Below, piece by piece: positions 37,425 through 49,528 of a stretch of DNA of 64,000 nucleotides; within the stretch, counting starts at the first letter, position 1; each line of letters opens with the position of its first letter. The DNA comes from Bigelowiella natans CCMP2755 (Eukaryota > Cercozoa > Chlorarachniophyceae). Where the stretch lies: positions 124,001-188,000 of the forward strand of contig ADNK01003025.1 of NCBI GenBank assembly GCA_000320545.1. Reading direction: 5' to 3'. Under the pieces are notes generated by a model. The model ran no database searches. It was not told where the DNA came from and saw only the letters and a list, made by a program, of their open reading frames with translations. The position numbers were made by a program, and so were the translations under genes.

Positions 37425-38495
37425 CTCAAGTGTATCAATGCTTGCCTTACCAGCGCGACAAACAATAACAGTAGAGCACGTGGTGCTGAAAAGCATTCCT
37501 AAAATTTAGTATTTTAGATGATACATACTATACTAGCTAGAGCAAGCTGGTATGCCGTGTGATGTGCACGCATGCGTTACTACTAAAAACGATGTTACAT
37601 CGCATACGCATCTCTAGATCAGATCTGCGCTACATGTGCCGCCCATGCCATATCTAGACATGCTCTGTAGCTTTCTAGCTTTGATTAGAGCCTGCAATGG
37701 TACATGTGCAGCTGCCATGCACACGTGCTGGTTCAACACCGTTCAAATCACTAGCAAGCTAGCTAGACCATCTGACCGTGCATGGCTATGATGATCCAGG
37801 TGATGATCGATGCTGCTGATGGTGGTGGATTCAGATGGTGATGACAATTTAGATGGCACAGCGATGCGAGTGCAATGTGCATGCTGTATTTGCACCATCT
37901 GTGTGTCATGCTGCACAATAAGCATGAGTTGAAAGTGGACACTTCAGCCTGGCAGCCTGCGGATGCGCCAGAAGTTCATGTGTAACCGCGCTCGTAGATC
38001 AATGCTAGCTTGTTGCGATGCATGCCTGCCTCAGTGGTGTAGCAGTTCGACCCGCATGCACATGTTGCCATTCTTCAAAACCCCATAAATGTCTGCGCTT
38101 CTGGCTTTTGGTCGCAGTCGAGTGGAGAATGTCAAACTGACGAGCGCCGTTCGGATGATCTTACTTGCACAAAATGCATCTCATATCTCAGTTACAATAT
38201 TTCGAAATACGATCATATAAAATGTCCTAACCGTCTGCAAAGTAACATCATCAAAGTAGACATTACAACGACTCTAAAGCCTGTAGCTATGACATGCAGC
38301 TTTTCAGTCTGGCAATACTGGTTCTTCCGATGATATAGGAGGAAAGATGCAATCCAATGGGAAACGATGCCAGCGTCCGTCTGATCATAGTACCAACGTG
38401 ATGAAACCTTTTTCTAATTTTGTAATACATATATGTATATATGCACTTGATCTAAATATATAATATATTTATATCAATATCAATATATATATAAA

Positions 38496-38504
<9 letters not shown>

Positions 38505-38538
<34 letters not shown>

Positions 38539-38541
38539 TGT

Positions 38542-38576
<35 letters not shown>
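38505..38576. repeat. (TA)n followed by (TG)n microsatellite
   Basis: (TA)n at about 38505-38535 and (TG)n at about 38548-38576. It lies just downstream of the last placed amidotransferase exon, probably within its last intron. Confidence 0.9.
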
Positions 38577-38577
<1 letters not shown>

Positions 38578-38580
38578 AAC

Positions 38581-39875
38581 CTGGAAGTTGAGCGATTCAA
38601 CAGCATACTTGTATTCATTGTCTGCAAATCTGTGACTTCTCAAGGAATAAAGATCTTTGGCAAACTCTGTGGTGAACTCTGGATGGGTCTGGCGGTTGAA
38701 ACAGTGAAATTCTCATCTGTCTATAATTGATGGGAGTGAAAAGTGAAGGGAAAACCTGAATGGTCCAAATGTGTTCTCCTACAGCAAACATCCCAATTGG
38801 ACAGAAACTTGATCCAGCAAGAAGTTTCGCCTTCGGGGGCATCTCGATGACCTGGTCCTAACATGTCCGCACTCAAGACTTTGGGAAACGATGTAATCTT
38901 CTAAATTTCTCATCATTAGTCGAGGAAGTGAAGAATCCTGTTTGCGGATCCGAAAACATCATGCCAATACTTCCATCAACAGAGCGCACCAAAGCTCCCT
39001 ACCTGGTGGCTCGCAACTGCTTTCACAGTGTCTATCCTAGGGCTAAACCATGGGTGTTCGATTTTCCTGAAAGAGTTCTTGGATATGTATGACACAAACA
39101 CAGAAAAATCAGCAATAGTAGTGCAGAAATGGTTGGACATGATTATCACTCGGTTATCCATAACCTTCTTCCAACTGTATGTATGAACGCCTATTCCCTA
39201 AATGAAAAAGCGAATCAGGGATACGAATTTTCGGGTTATGTAACATACTCGAATGACTCTTCGGAGATTAGATCATAACAAGAGATTGTACCAAAAAAAC
39301 ACTATGGTAGAATGCAGTGAGTATGTCATTGGAATGGTTTTGCTTAGACGAGTTTACAAAAGCTTGAGTACCCATCCTTTCCCTGATTTCCCTACCTTCC
39401 CACCTTGAGAATAGTATATAATGACCACGTAATCATATGAAAACCCACATTTATGAGAACAAATGAAAAAAGATGTGTCACGAGGACACGAAGTAGCATG
39501 GTTGCTGAGAGTCTGGTTGCAGTATCGTAAGTGATGGTCTCAGCATGCATCGAATACCGAGTGCTTGCGCTACAATTTGATGTCCAAAGCATATGCCTAT
39601 CAAAGGGTGCTTGATACGATCAGCGCTGCGAACGAAGTCTTCTAAATGCTGAATCCATTCCTCTTGGTCGTACGCACTGAAAATTGGAGATGAAAAGAGG
39701 AGAGGGTTACCTACAGACTTGGGAATATTAATATCAGAACTCTCATTTTCTTGTATACACGCAGTACAACTCTATATTGCACCTGCTAGGACTGCCTGTG
39801 ACAATGTACAAGTCACATTCACGTATTTCCAAAGGAAGTTCCTGCTTCTGTGCGTCGTAGACCCGAAACTGTGTC
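38581..39875 (-). CDS. Class I glutamine amidotransferase-like protein (partial model)
   Basis: Six exons on the minus strand, all GT-AG and in phase: 39783-39875, 39558-39676, 39358-39403, 39003-39066, 38756-38857, 38581-38688. They give about 177 residues of a class I (triad) amidotransferase: FRVYDAQKQELP, IVTGSPSSAYDQEEW, the nucleophile motif GICFGHQ, then ALGGKVGKSGKGW, SHQDQVIEMP, and TIQTHPEF with the catalytic His and Glu. This matches the GMP-synthase-like/gamma-glutamyl-peptidase group, which cleaves glutamine or gamma-glutamyl bonds in the cytosol. The first exon (upstream of 39875) and the last (beyond the microsatellite) were not found. The true substrate is unknown. Confidence 0.8.
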
Positions 39876-40624
39876 CTGGATGGAGTTTATGATACGATAA
39901 CTTTAGCCCGGAACGAGAGTAATAAGGATGATTGGGAAGGCATACGCGAAGGATGTGGCTTTCTCAGAGCGCTTCTGATCATGTTCTGCGTCCAAAAAAT
40001 CCACAGTCTCATTCCGTTCCGCCAGCAAGACGAAGTTCCGATATATTTCTTCAATACTCCTTAGAATGTGGTATAGCCATACACTCAGGGCATGCACACG
40101 TTAGCTTCTTTAAATTCACTAGTACCCATGCCTGTTGAGCTTTTGAGGCGATTCCATGCATTTTATGATCCCAACCGAGTGCACTAAATGCAAAATTGAG
40201 TCTCAGCATCTGAGTTAATGAGCGACCGCACAGTTCAAACGACCATACACCACCAATTTCTTGTTAAACAAACAATCGAAGCTTTATTCTGTTGTTCGCA
40301 GCAGTGCGGCAAGGCTGAATGATGTGTCTGCCGAGAGGCAAAGACTATAGAACAGACACGTCGACCATGGGGCGAGCTCATCGGCAACGGCCTCAAAGAT
40401 GGTAAATATTTTAAGCGGAATATATCTATATAAATATTTGAATAACTTGCAGAAAATTGGCCTTTTAAAGGACATAGTGCATTCCCAAATCTTTGCATTC
40501 TTCGGTCAAATGCAGGGTGAATTCTGTGCTATCAGGTCAACGTTGAGCGAAGCATTTCCAGCTTCTTCCTCGGAGCTGCTTTCCTCCCACCCACCCACAA
40601 TCTGCCAAACGCAAAGCGTTCACA
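39876..40624. promoter_or_regulatory. Divergent interval between the amidotransferase and XRN2 genes
   Basis: Should hold the missing first exon of the amidotransferase and the XRN2 leader. A 64-codon minus-strand ORF (39903-40097) has no match to the family's N-terminus that I can see. No promoter motif can be named. Confidence 0.35.
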
Positions 40625-43150
40625 ATGGGAGTCCCTTCGTTTTATCGGTGGCTTTCAAAAAGGTTGGGGATAAGAAATGGGGCGTGCACGCTGCGGTTGA
40701 CTAGGGTCTAAGAACTTATTCTGGCATCTTTCCTTTCCAGGTTCCCACGCATTGTGGTTGACGCAAAAGAGGAAGAGGCAGAAAATGGCAGGGTTGTAGA
40801 CACAACGAAGTAAGTAGATCTTCTTAGATGTATTTAGCAAACCAAGTTGGGAGTTTATTCGATGTTTGAATTCTGCAATCACGGTTCTTCATCAGGCCAA
40901 ATCCAAACGGGGTGGAATATGACAATTTATACTTGGATATGAACGGGTATTTCCTTTCCACCCTCGCAATCTGATTGAAATTGGGTTTAATTTATTATTA
41001 ACCTATGCCTCTCTCTTCGATTTTGAAAAGGATAATCCACCCATGTTGCCATCCCGAAGATAAGATTGCACCCAGTACCGAGGAGGAAATGATTCTTGAG
41101 GTGACATCAGATAACGCTTACAAAATCTCAAGAAAGATGTGTGTGTTCAAAATTTCCCGTTCCTCCTCCCATATATTTACCAGGTCTTCAAATATATTGA
41201 CCGGATCTTTGCAATCGTCAGGCCTCGCAAATTAATGTGAGTATTAGCTATTGCTCTTGAATGGAAATCGAGGTTGACATATCCTAAATGATTTATTTCT
41301 CTCTGTTTCAGATACATGGCGATTGATGGAGTGGCTCCAAGAGCGAAAATGAATCAGCAGAGGTTTGAAGTCTAATAAGTTGCGCTAATATACATCAACG
41401 CCGAAGCCTGATCACCGAGACATGAACCGTATGCTACCGCAAGATTCACCACCCCTCCCTCCTCCTCCTCCTCCTCCTCCTCCTCCTCCTCCTCATATTA
41501 TTAATAGAAATGATTATGACCACCACCATCATTTTCGTCGTTGTCCATGTCACACCATTTTTTAATTATTAGATCACGGCGATTCCGGTCGGCGAAGGAG
41601 GCAACAGAGAACGCTGAACGCGAGGAAAAGTTGCGCAAAGACTGGATTAAAAGGTCCCAGACCAAAAAGACTAACTTCTTGGGCTAAAATTTTTTTATGT
41701 TTGCTGCTCGCTTCTTCACCCTTATCCCTCGCATGCAAGAGAATATGATCCAATTTGAATTCTCGTTTTTTTTTTCCCCTTTGGTTGTGGTCCTAATGTT
41801 TCTAGAGGTTTCAAGATACAAGAGAAGCGGCCACCAGCGTGGGACTCCAACGTAATTACACCGGGAACACCTTTCATGGACAAGTTAGCAAAGGCCTTGC
41901 ACTACTATATCCACAAGAGGTTGCAGTCGGATCCCGGGTGGCGCGGTATCAAGGTCCGTTTTTCAAAAAAACAACGCAATCAAGTTCAGTCACCCCACAC
42001 CGAAACAACAGCTGCCCCAGCGAGAGAGTGGGAGCAGTTGCTGGACGCTGCATGCAGTGCTGCATGTGTCATGATACATGAGATAGGATCGCATGGGCAT
42101 GCCAACCAAGTTTCCCATATTTGATGATCAAATCGTGATGATAAACACAGGTCATCTTCTCCGATGCGGCCGTACCTGGGGAGGGGGAGCACAAGATTAT
42201 GCATTTTATAAGGATGCAAAGGGCACAAAAGAAGTATATAGTCGAATCTTAATATCCAAACAACAACGAATATATCTCGCTTCCTACAATTGGGAGGGAT
42301 GAAAGCTAATAGGACTGTTTCTTTGTTTTTATTAGTTACGACCCGAACACGAGGCACTGTTTATATGGGATGGACGCCGACCTTATCATGCTTGGTCTCG
42401 CCTCTCACGATCCTCATTTCTCGATTATCCGAGAGGTATAGGTGTCTAAGGGTGCTAGTTTGTGCTGTTTTCGTTGATACAGCAGGGCAGCTATCTGACA
42501 CTTCTTTGTCGACATCATAACTGAAACAACTAACTTGCTTCGTTCTCTCTGCTGTTTTTTTCGAATCTGCATCATCTGGCTTGCTCCTCTTTCCAAGATG
42601 GTGGTTGACAAGCAGACCGATCAAAAGTGCTGGCGTTGTGGCATGACGGTCAATTATCCCTCCCCCCCCCTCTCTCTAAAAGCACTCACATGGATTATTG
42701 ATCTATTTCTTCCCCCGTCCCTTCCTATTTATTTGTAAAGCCTAATCGCGTAAACGTTTCATGCATTTCAGGGACACATTGCCTCCGAATGCACCGGCGA
42801 GATAGAGAAAATGAAGGAGGAGCAGTCGAAAGCAAAGAACCTCAGGTTTGTAATAGGAAGAGTAGTTTATAACTACTACAACAACAACTACTACTACTAG
42901 TAGTACTGCTGCTGCTACAACTGCTACTACTGCTGCTATTCATAAATAAGTTAATACGCAAGAGCAAGGGGAAAATTCGCTTGTGACTTGGATGATGTTT
43001 GCTTAGGCCTTACCAGTTTTTACATATCAACGTTCTACGAGAGTATTTGGAGAGAGAGCTTATGGTCCACTGTCGGCTTCCTTTTCAGTACGATTTTGAG
43101 AAGATGGTCGATGATTGGGTAAATCTAAGCGTTTTTGGTCCATCGTCCCT

Positions 43151-43195
<45 letters not shown>

Positions 43196-44113
43196 AGCGA
43201 TCCCCCAAATTGTCATCCCTTCATCACCTGCTACTACGTACGTACCGTGGTATCTGTTTTGTCCTCCTCCTCTTCCTCCTCAATGATGATTTAGGTGATG
43301 CTTTGTTTCCTGGTCGGGAATGACTTTCTCCCTCACCTGCCGTCCCTGTCGATCCGCGAGGGGGCGATTGTGCTCTTAAGTGACATGTACGTTGCCGTTG
43401 CAGAAAATAATTTATTTTGTAGTTGCAGTAGTAATATCGGTGAGTATAGGTGTACACCGTGATCATCACCGTTGTTGTTGTGTTGATGTCTTCGGTCGTA
43501 GGCTGAAGGGGCTTCTCCCTTTCCTCGGTGGATATCTCACTGAAAACAACGAAATCAACTTGACTCGCCTGGCCATCTTCCTCAACAAACTCGGGGATAA
43601 AGAGGTAGTTGGTTATACACCGTAAGACAGATGGGCCATGATCGGCATACCGGTGGTGATGCCGCACCAAGAGGGGGGATGAAAGTATGACGATGATGAT
43701 GATGACGACGACGATGATGATAACAATGGTGATGTTTATGTCGATGGAGAGGGGAACGATGATACTGATGCTGGTGCTTTGACATAGTATGTTATGCAGT
43801 CAATCGTAACAATAATTCATTTCTTCACTTCTCAGAACGGAATTTTGATGAGACGGGGGCAGCGAGACAAGGTGCGAAAAAGCATGATTGACTGCTATGT
43901 AAGAGAGGGGTCAACTGTTCTAAAGCAGCAGTAAGTCGTAGCATCAAAGTGCTTCTTCATCGTGTTCTATTATCGTGGTCCTTCATTTACTTGTTCCTAT
44001 CATCATTATCATCATCGTCGTCGTCAATGTTTTTCATGTCCAACAACTGTATGTTTCATCACCGTGAATGCAACGCTTTGCTACCACACCGCGACCAAAC
44101 GCTACTGCAACCG

Positions 44114-44149
<36 letters not shown>

Positions 44150-47100
44150 TGCACGCAGGCGAGGCGTGCCCGGAATAAGCGAGAGGATGAACTGAGAAAG
44201 TGGAACAAGGAGCGAAAGAAAAAAGGTACCTATAAAACGTGAAATGGGGTGGGTAGATATGCAAATCCAATCTGTATGAGAGCCTGCTGGCTTACGATTC
44301 GCTCGTTCATTGTCCTCTCCCCATCCTGCTAATACTTCCTCTACCCCCCACTATTACCGACCACCCTGTCAGATCCGAAATTTACGGGGAATTTGATATT
44401 CAGCGTCGATACAGGGCATAGGCAAACCCACGTTATGAAAGTAAGTAGCACGGTGATTCATCGCAGATGTGAATGTCTGCGACCTACCGAATGATCTCTT
44501 CTCCCTTGCATAAACATTTGTTCTAAATATCTTCGTCATCGTGGGTTTGTTTCCCTGCTCTGCCTTTTCAGCAACAAGGTGCTGCTGCTGCTGCTGCTGC
44601 TCCACAACCAAAGGTAGAACCCCCCTCTGCAGATAAGAACAAAGCCGCAGCTGCAGCCTTGAGGAAAAGGCTCAAGCGGAAGATTAGTGCAGCTAGTAAG
44701 GATGTGTCGGTTGACGCGGAGAAGGCTGGCGTCGTTGTCAAGAAGGAAGACCCCGATAAGCAACCTGCAGAGCAAAATGGGATCTCGGAGCAGGCAGAAG
44801 GAGGTCGTTCATTCCTAATTCTTTTTTGTCTCCATAATTAAAATCACCCAAATATTGAAGATGAAGAGGGGATGGTAGGGGCTGTGAATAGATTCTTAGA
44901 GTCTGCTGTAAAGGCTGCTGCTCACGGCTGCTGCTGCGTTTATCAACGTGTATGTGCGTAGGTAGCGTAACGAACATGAAGGTGGAAGGCGGTGACGATG
45001 GCAAAAATGCGGTGGTAAAGGAGGAGAAGATGGATGATAATAATGATCACGCAATTAAGAAGAAAGTCGTAGATAGTGGCAGTAAAGATAATTCTAGTAC
45101 CCATGAAAAACCCCAAAAACGTGCGCGCTCAGAAGACTTCAAGGCTAACAAGGTGAGAGGGAGAGGGAATGCTGGAGTTTGCTGTGAAAAAATCATTATC
45201 ATTTTTGGTTTCCACTCGCTTTCATCTCTGACTTCCAGTTGTAAATGCTGTTGTTAAAGGGGAAGGCCGAGTTTGAGAAAAAGGACGCAAAGGAGGAAAT
45301 CGGTAATGCGACCGAGTGTAGTTTGCACATTTGTCATTGAGAAGCTGCTGTTCGTCTTGATAGTGGTCATGGTCCAACGATCGGCTGTATATTGCAATTC
45401 CAATTATATGTGTTGGGTTGTGGTTTGGCGTATTGTGTTGTGCATGGATTTCGTTGCAATAATATGGGTTGTTGTAACTTGTTGTGTTTGTGCATGGATT
45501 TTGAAACGCAGCCGCACAGAAAGAGGCTGCTCCCCCATCCTCCCTCTCTACTGTGGATTCTTCGTCCTCCTCTGCGGAGAGACTCCAGAAAACAGATCCA
45601 GAGCTCCGAAAGGACATGGCAGATTGGTGAGCAAAAGAACAACAGAATTCGTGACATTAATCATAATGTCAGTTGAGAACATTGAGTTTCAATCTGCACG
45701 CCCCCGCTCCCTCCCCTCTCCCCCTCTCCCTTCCTCAGGGAACTCGCCAAAGTCGAATTCATCAACCCAGAGACCGATTACCGCATGGCCGTGAAGCAGA
45801 AGAACGTGAAGGCGAACATGATAGAAAACCCTAAGGATGACATTCGATTTGGGGAGGAAGGCTGGAAGGAGCGGTAAGAAAGAGGAGGATATGTTGCGAG
45901 CGACGTGCGAAAGATGACATACATCCCCGCAGTCCACACATTGCACTTTCGTCGTGTGAAATCCGATCACGTGAGTATTTTGCATCAAAGGTACTACAAG
46001 ATAAAGATGGGCATCGACATCGCAAACAAGACGAAGGATGAAAAATACCGAGAGCTGCTGCTCAAGTACACGGAGGGACTGGTTTGGGTATACAGGTATT
46101 ACTACCAAGGATGCACTTCATGGAGCTGGTTCTTCCCATTCCACTACTCGCCGATGGCCTCGGATCTCGGCGGAATCGACGAATTCGAGATGAAATTCAA
46201 CCTTGACAAGCCGTTCAAGCCTCTGGGCCAGCTGATGGGGGTTCGTTAGTTCGTTGTTCGTTCGTAGTAGAGCTCGCACCCACGCACGCACATGGCTACT
46301 GCTGCGGCGGATGATTACAGCACTTCCTCCTACCCAAACGAAGCCTGTTCTTCTTCCATACGCGTTTTTCTCTCACCTTTCGTACTGTACATGCACTGAA
46401 ATGAGGGGGGTCGATGGCTTGAGTCAACATTTGACCGAAGCATCGTCTATCACACGTACATATATAATCAACGAATCGTGCTTGTTCTCACCACGACACA
46501 TGACCATCGTTGTTGCTATTGTTTTCGACGAAAATAGGTTTTGCCGTCGCACAGCGCCCACTGTCTTCCCCCCAAGTGCAAGTACGTGTTAACATAGAGA
46601 GAGAAGGAAAGGAAAATGGGGCAGTTACTTGCCGATGATGGGGGGGGGGGGGGGAGGGGATAAGAGACATTAAAGGGGACGTAACTACCGTTCATCATTC
46701 CTTTGCAATGTCGCATATTTTCGAGCGTCATTCCCTCGATACGAAAGTTCTGTGGAATATGCTGGCGATGCTCTATTATTGCTGACACTATTCTGCTACT
46801 GCTGCTATAATCAACCGTATAGAGAATTGATGACGAGTGACGATTCGCCAATTAAGGACTTTTACCCTACTGACTTTGCACTCGATCTCAATGGTCAGTA
46901 ATGAACCTCGTGAGAGGGAGGGGGGGGGGGGGGGGATAATAGTGGTTTTGATGACGAAGATGATGTTGATCAAACACCCTGATGATAATGCATTTGGTCT
47001 GCCTTGCTATTTCGTAGTTCAAAACATCTATAGTCAGTAGTATCATTTCACCCTCATATCATTTGTCGTCATTTGATGATGTTGCTCATTTCTATTGCAG

Positions 47101-48626
47101 GGAAAAAGTACACATGGCAAGCGGTGGCACTATTGCCTTGGATCGATGAGAAGCGTCTCCAAGCGCAGATGGAAAAGGTAAGAGGATGATGATAACGACG
47201 GTGATGATTGTGATAGTAGCAGTGACTAGCGTGCTCGAGGATTTATCCTCCATCCGACTTTCTTCTTTCTCTTCCCCTATTAGATTGAAGCAACGTTAAC
47301 GGAAGAAGAGAAGGAAAGGAATAAAATGGGATTCAATCTGGTATTAGGCCATCACTCTACGATGAGTTGTGATGATGATGATGATGATAATGATGATGAA
47401 AATGATAATAATGGCAATGATGGTGATGCTGACGTCAACATAGGAGATATCTTCTTTCTTCTCTCTCTCCCTTCCTCCCTCCCCTCCCCCCCCTCTCTTA
47501 CAACGACGTTATCTATACATACACATACACAAACACATACACACACACACACACACACAATGTACTTGATATGATATGAAGGTGTTCGTGCACAAGGGAC
47601 ACCCGTTGGCCAATCACCTGTGTTCCATATATTCGGTATGCAGTCGTAACATTTCGCACAGCATTGCTGTTTTCGCTGTTTGTCGACTACAAGCACCCTC
47701 ATCTTGCTTTGTCGTGTGTGTGTGTGTGTGTGTCGTGGTAGGAATTCAAGGGCAGGCATTCCCACATGAGCAACGAGGAATTGCTCGAACACAAATCGGA
47801 GCTGGACTACAATCAGGGAGGCTTATCAGGGTGCTGCTGTCATTTCATTATCCATCATCGTCATCATCGACATCATCATCATCATTATCATGAATATTTT
47901 TTCTCACTTCTATGGTGGCGGTGATCAGGTTCGTCATACCATACCAAGATGCTATTACTCCAGGCGACGAATCATTCACCAAGCTAGAACTTCCACCGCT
48001 CAAAGACCTCCCGTAAACAATCACACTAGCTAAATACCTTCCAGATGAATGAAGTCTCTGTACGACAACAGCAACCTAATCCCCTTTGAAGCACGTCGCC
48101 GTCCCCATCACCTTTTAATCCCTTTCGACGGGCCCCCTCTTCCTTCTTCTCGCTTATTCTCTAACTACGTGCTCTCATTCCCGTTAACAACTCCCCGTCG
48201 ATGTCAGGGTCGTTTCCGCCAGATTTGAAGACCCTCTTGAAGGCAAGCACACATCAAAACTGCTGAGCACTCTTACGCCACCACCGCGTATCCTCAACGA
48301 TATGGATTTCGTTCAAGATAGGTAGTGTTTTGGGGGTGAGGGATGATCTAAAGCGTTGTTCTTATCATCATTCGTTGCTATTCACCTGCATATCTGGGGT
48401 TTTTCCCTGTCCTCAATGGCTCGTCATTTGTCACCTATGACGCAATAACGAGCTGAGAACTGCAACAATGATAATAACAAACGATCATAACAAAAGGCGC
48501 GGAAACTACGGTGGAAGGCCACGGCACCAGAACTTCCAGACGACAGGATTAAAGGGAATGGATGGAAACTGGTGGTGCACACGACACCAATGACATGATG
48601 ATAATGACACACACACACACACACAC

Positions 48627-48663
<37 letters not shown>

Positions 48664-49528
48664 GCATGTGCACCCAGTGGTGCTCCTGACGCACTGACAT
48701 TGATGTGAATGCTGCTAGTCGTACACTATCTCAACCTCAAATCGCTTATTCTTTCAACTCTTCAGGTCTCGAAACGCCTACGCGAACGCTAACATGGCGA
48801 GACACCTCCCGCAGATGCAAAGGGCTGCCATGCAAATGAGCGGAGGACGAGGCAGGATGGGGGGGATGCAGCGAGGAGGCGGCATGATGCAGCAGCAGCA
48901 GCAGCGCTCTTTCGGTGGCAGAGGCATGATGCATGGTGGTCGCTATCGACACCAGTCTAATCAGGCGTTGTTTATGGGCGGCCGCGGAAGGCACAACCGT
49001 GGCGGGGCGATGATGTCGTCAAGAGGTGGATACGGTAGGGGAGGCGGATATGGAATGAGGGGGGGACGACGTGGCGGCTACACGAGGGGTAGAGGTCGGT
49101 CATCATCATGATCATCATAACCGTCGCTATCATACTAGAATACCAAACTAACTCTCTGATCTATAAAAAGGAGGCTACACAGCACCCAACCATGGAGCTA
49201 GGGGCGCGTCGTCTTTATCAAGCCGCAGAGGCTCGAGAGGCGGTTACATCGCACCACGCGGGGGTGGTGGTGGTGGTGGTGGTGGTGGTGGTGGTGGGTA
49301 TGGCGGTAGTATGCAGAGCCGCCAAAACTTTCAGGTATAATGCCATTCGTTGCGGTGGTGATGGAGGCTATATTTTAATTCTCGTCATTAACAACCACAA
49401 CTGTGTAGAGGGACTTTGGAGCGTCTGGAAACTCGTATGCTGCCCTAGGAAACCTTCATGGAACCTTTAGAGGAGGACGGCGTGGAAGAAATCCTAGAAG
49501 TGGTACGAGAGGTGGATATTACAGGTGA
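40625..49528 (+). CDS. XRN2: 5'-3' exoribonuclease XRN2/Rat1, 1,171 aa, 35 exons
   Basis: Exons: 40625-40662, 40741-40809, 40896-40946, 41031-41100, 41184-41236, 41312-41362, 41573-41653, 41806-41953, 42151-42233, 42336-42435, 42598-42648, 42772-42845, 43007-43118, 43295-43386, 43502-43604, 43836-43871, 44159-44225, 44373-44440, 44572-44803, 44962-45152, 45260-45302, 45512-45626, 45739-45873, 45991-46240, 46538-46581, 46823-46893, 47101-47177, 47284-47340, 47582-47635, 47742-47830, 47929-48012, 48208-48321, 48766-49094, 49171-49334, 49409-49528. All are GT-AG and sum to 3,516 nt in frame. Starts [15 protein letters not shown]; catalytic motifs [28 protein letters not shown] and GMDADLIML; a CCHC knuckle (CWRC, GHIASEC) marks the nuclear XRN2/Rat1 type, not XRN1. 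The C-terminus is Met/Gln/Gly-rich with RGG boxes. It degrades 5'-monophosphate RNA in the nucleus and acts in transcription termination and rRNA processing. Confidence 0.95.
41459..41493 (+). repeat. (CTC)n intronic repeat in XRN2
   Basis: Pyrimidine trinucleotide run in the intron after 41362. Similar simple repeats fill other XRN2 introns: (CT)n 43154-43191, (CTA)n 44113-44144, (CA)n near 47540-47559, (TG)n near 47716-47733. Confidence 0.85.
46640..46654 (+). repeat. G15 tract in an XRN2 intron
   Basis: Fifteen consecutive G, then A, four G and ATAAGAGAC, in the intron 46582-46822. One of several coding-strand G tracts in this window. Confidence 0.9.
46920..46935 (+). repeat. G16 tract in an XRN2 intron
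   Basis: Sixteen G followed by ATAATAG in the intron 46894-47100, only about 270 bp after the previous tract. Confidence 0.9.
48606..48660 (+). repeat. (CA)n-(TA)n microsatellite in an XRN2 intron
   Basis: CA repeat 48606-48626, then TA repeat about 48630-48660, in the intron 48322-48765. Confidence 0.9.
49262..49297 (+). repeat. (GGT)n coding microsatellite: poly-Gly in XRN2
   Basis: Twelve or so GGT units inside exon 34 encode a Gly run in the RGG-rich tail. Length changes in threes would leave the frame intact. Confidence 0.9.

Larger units (their letters stand above)
36909..38450. other. Convergent intergenic island B with palindromic words and a hairpin pair
   Basis: No supported gene. 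Two related hairpins (37241-37276, 37390-37424) lie about 500 bp after the permease stop. From about 37540 the sequence shows the palindromic dialect of the other islands (GCTAGCTAGACCA at 37758-37770, TCAATGCTAG near 37999). The 60-codon ORFs here look compositional. Confidence 0.65.

Noticed and set aside
39903-40097. 64-codon ORF as first exon of the amidotransferase
   Set aside because: No resemblance to the family's N-terminus, and the join to 39875 could not be supported.
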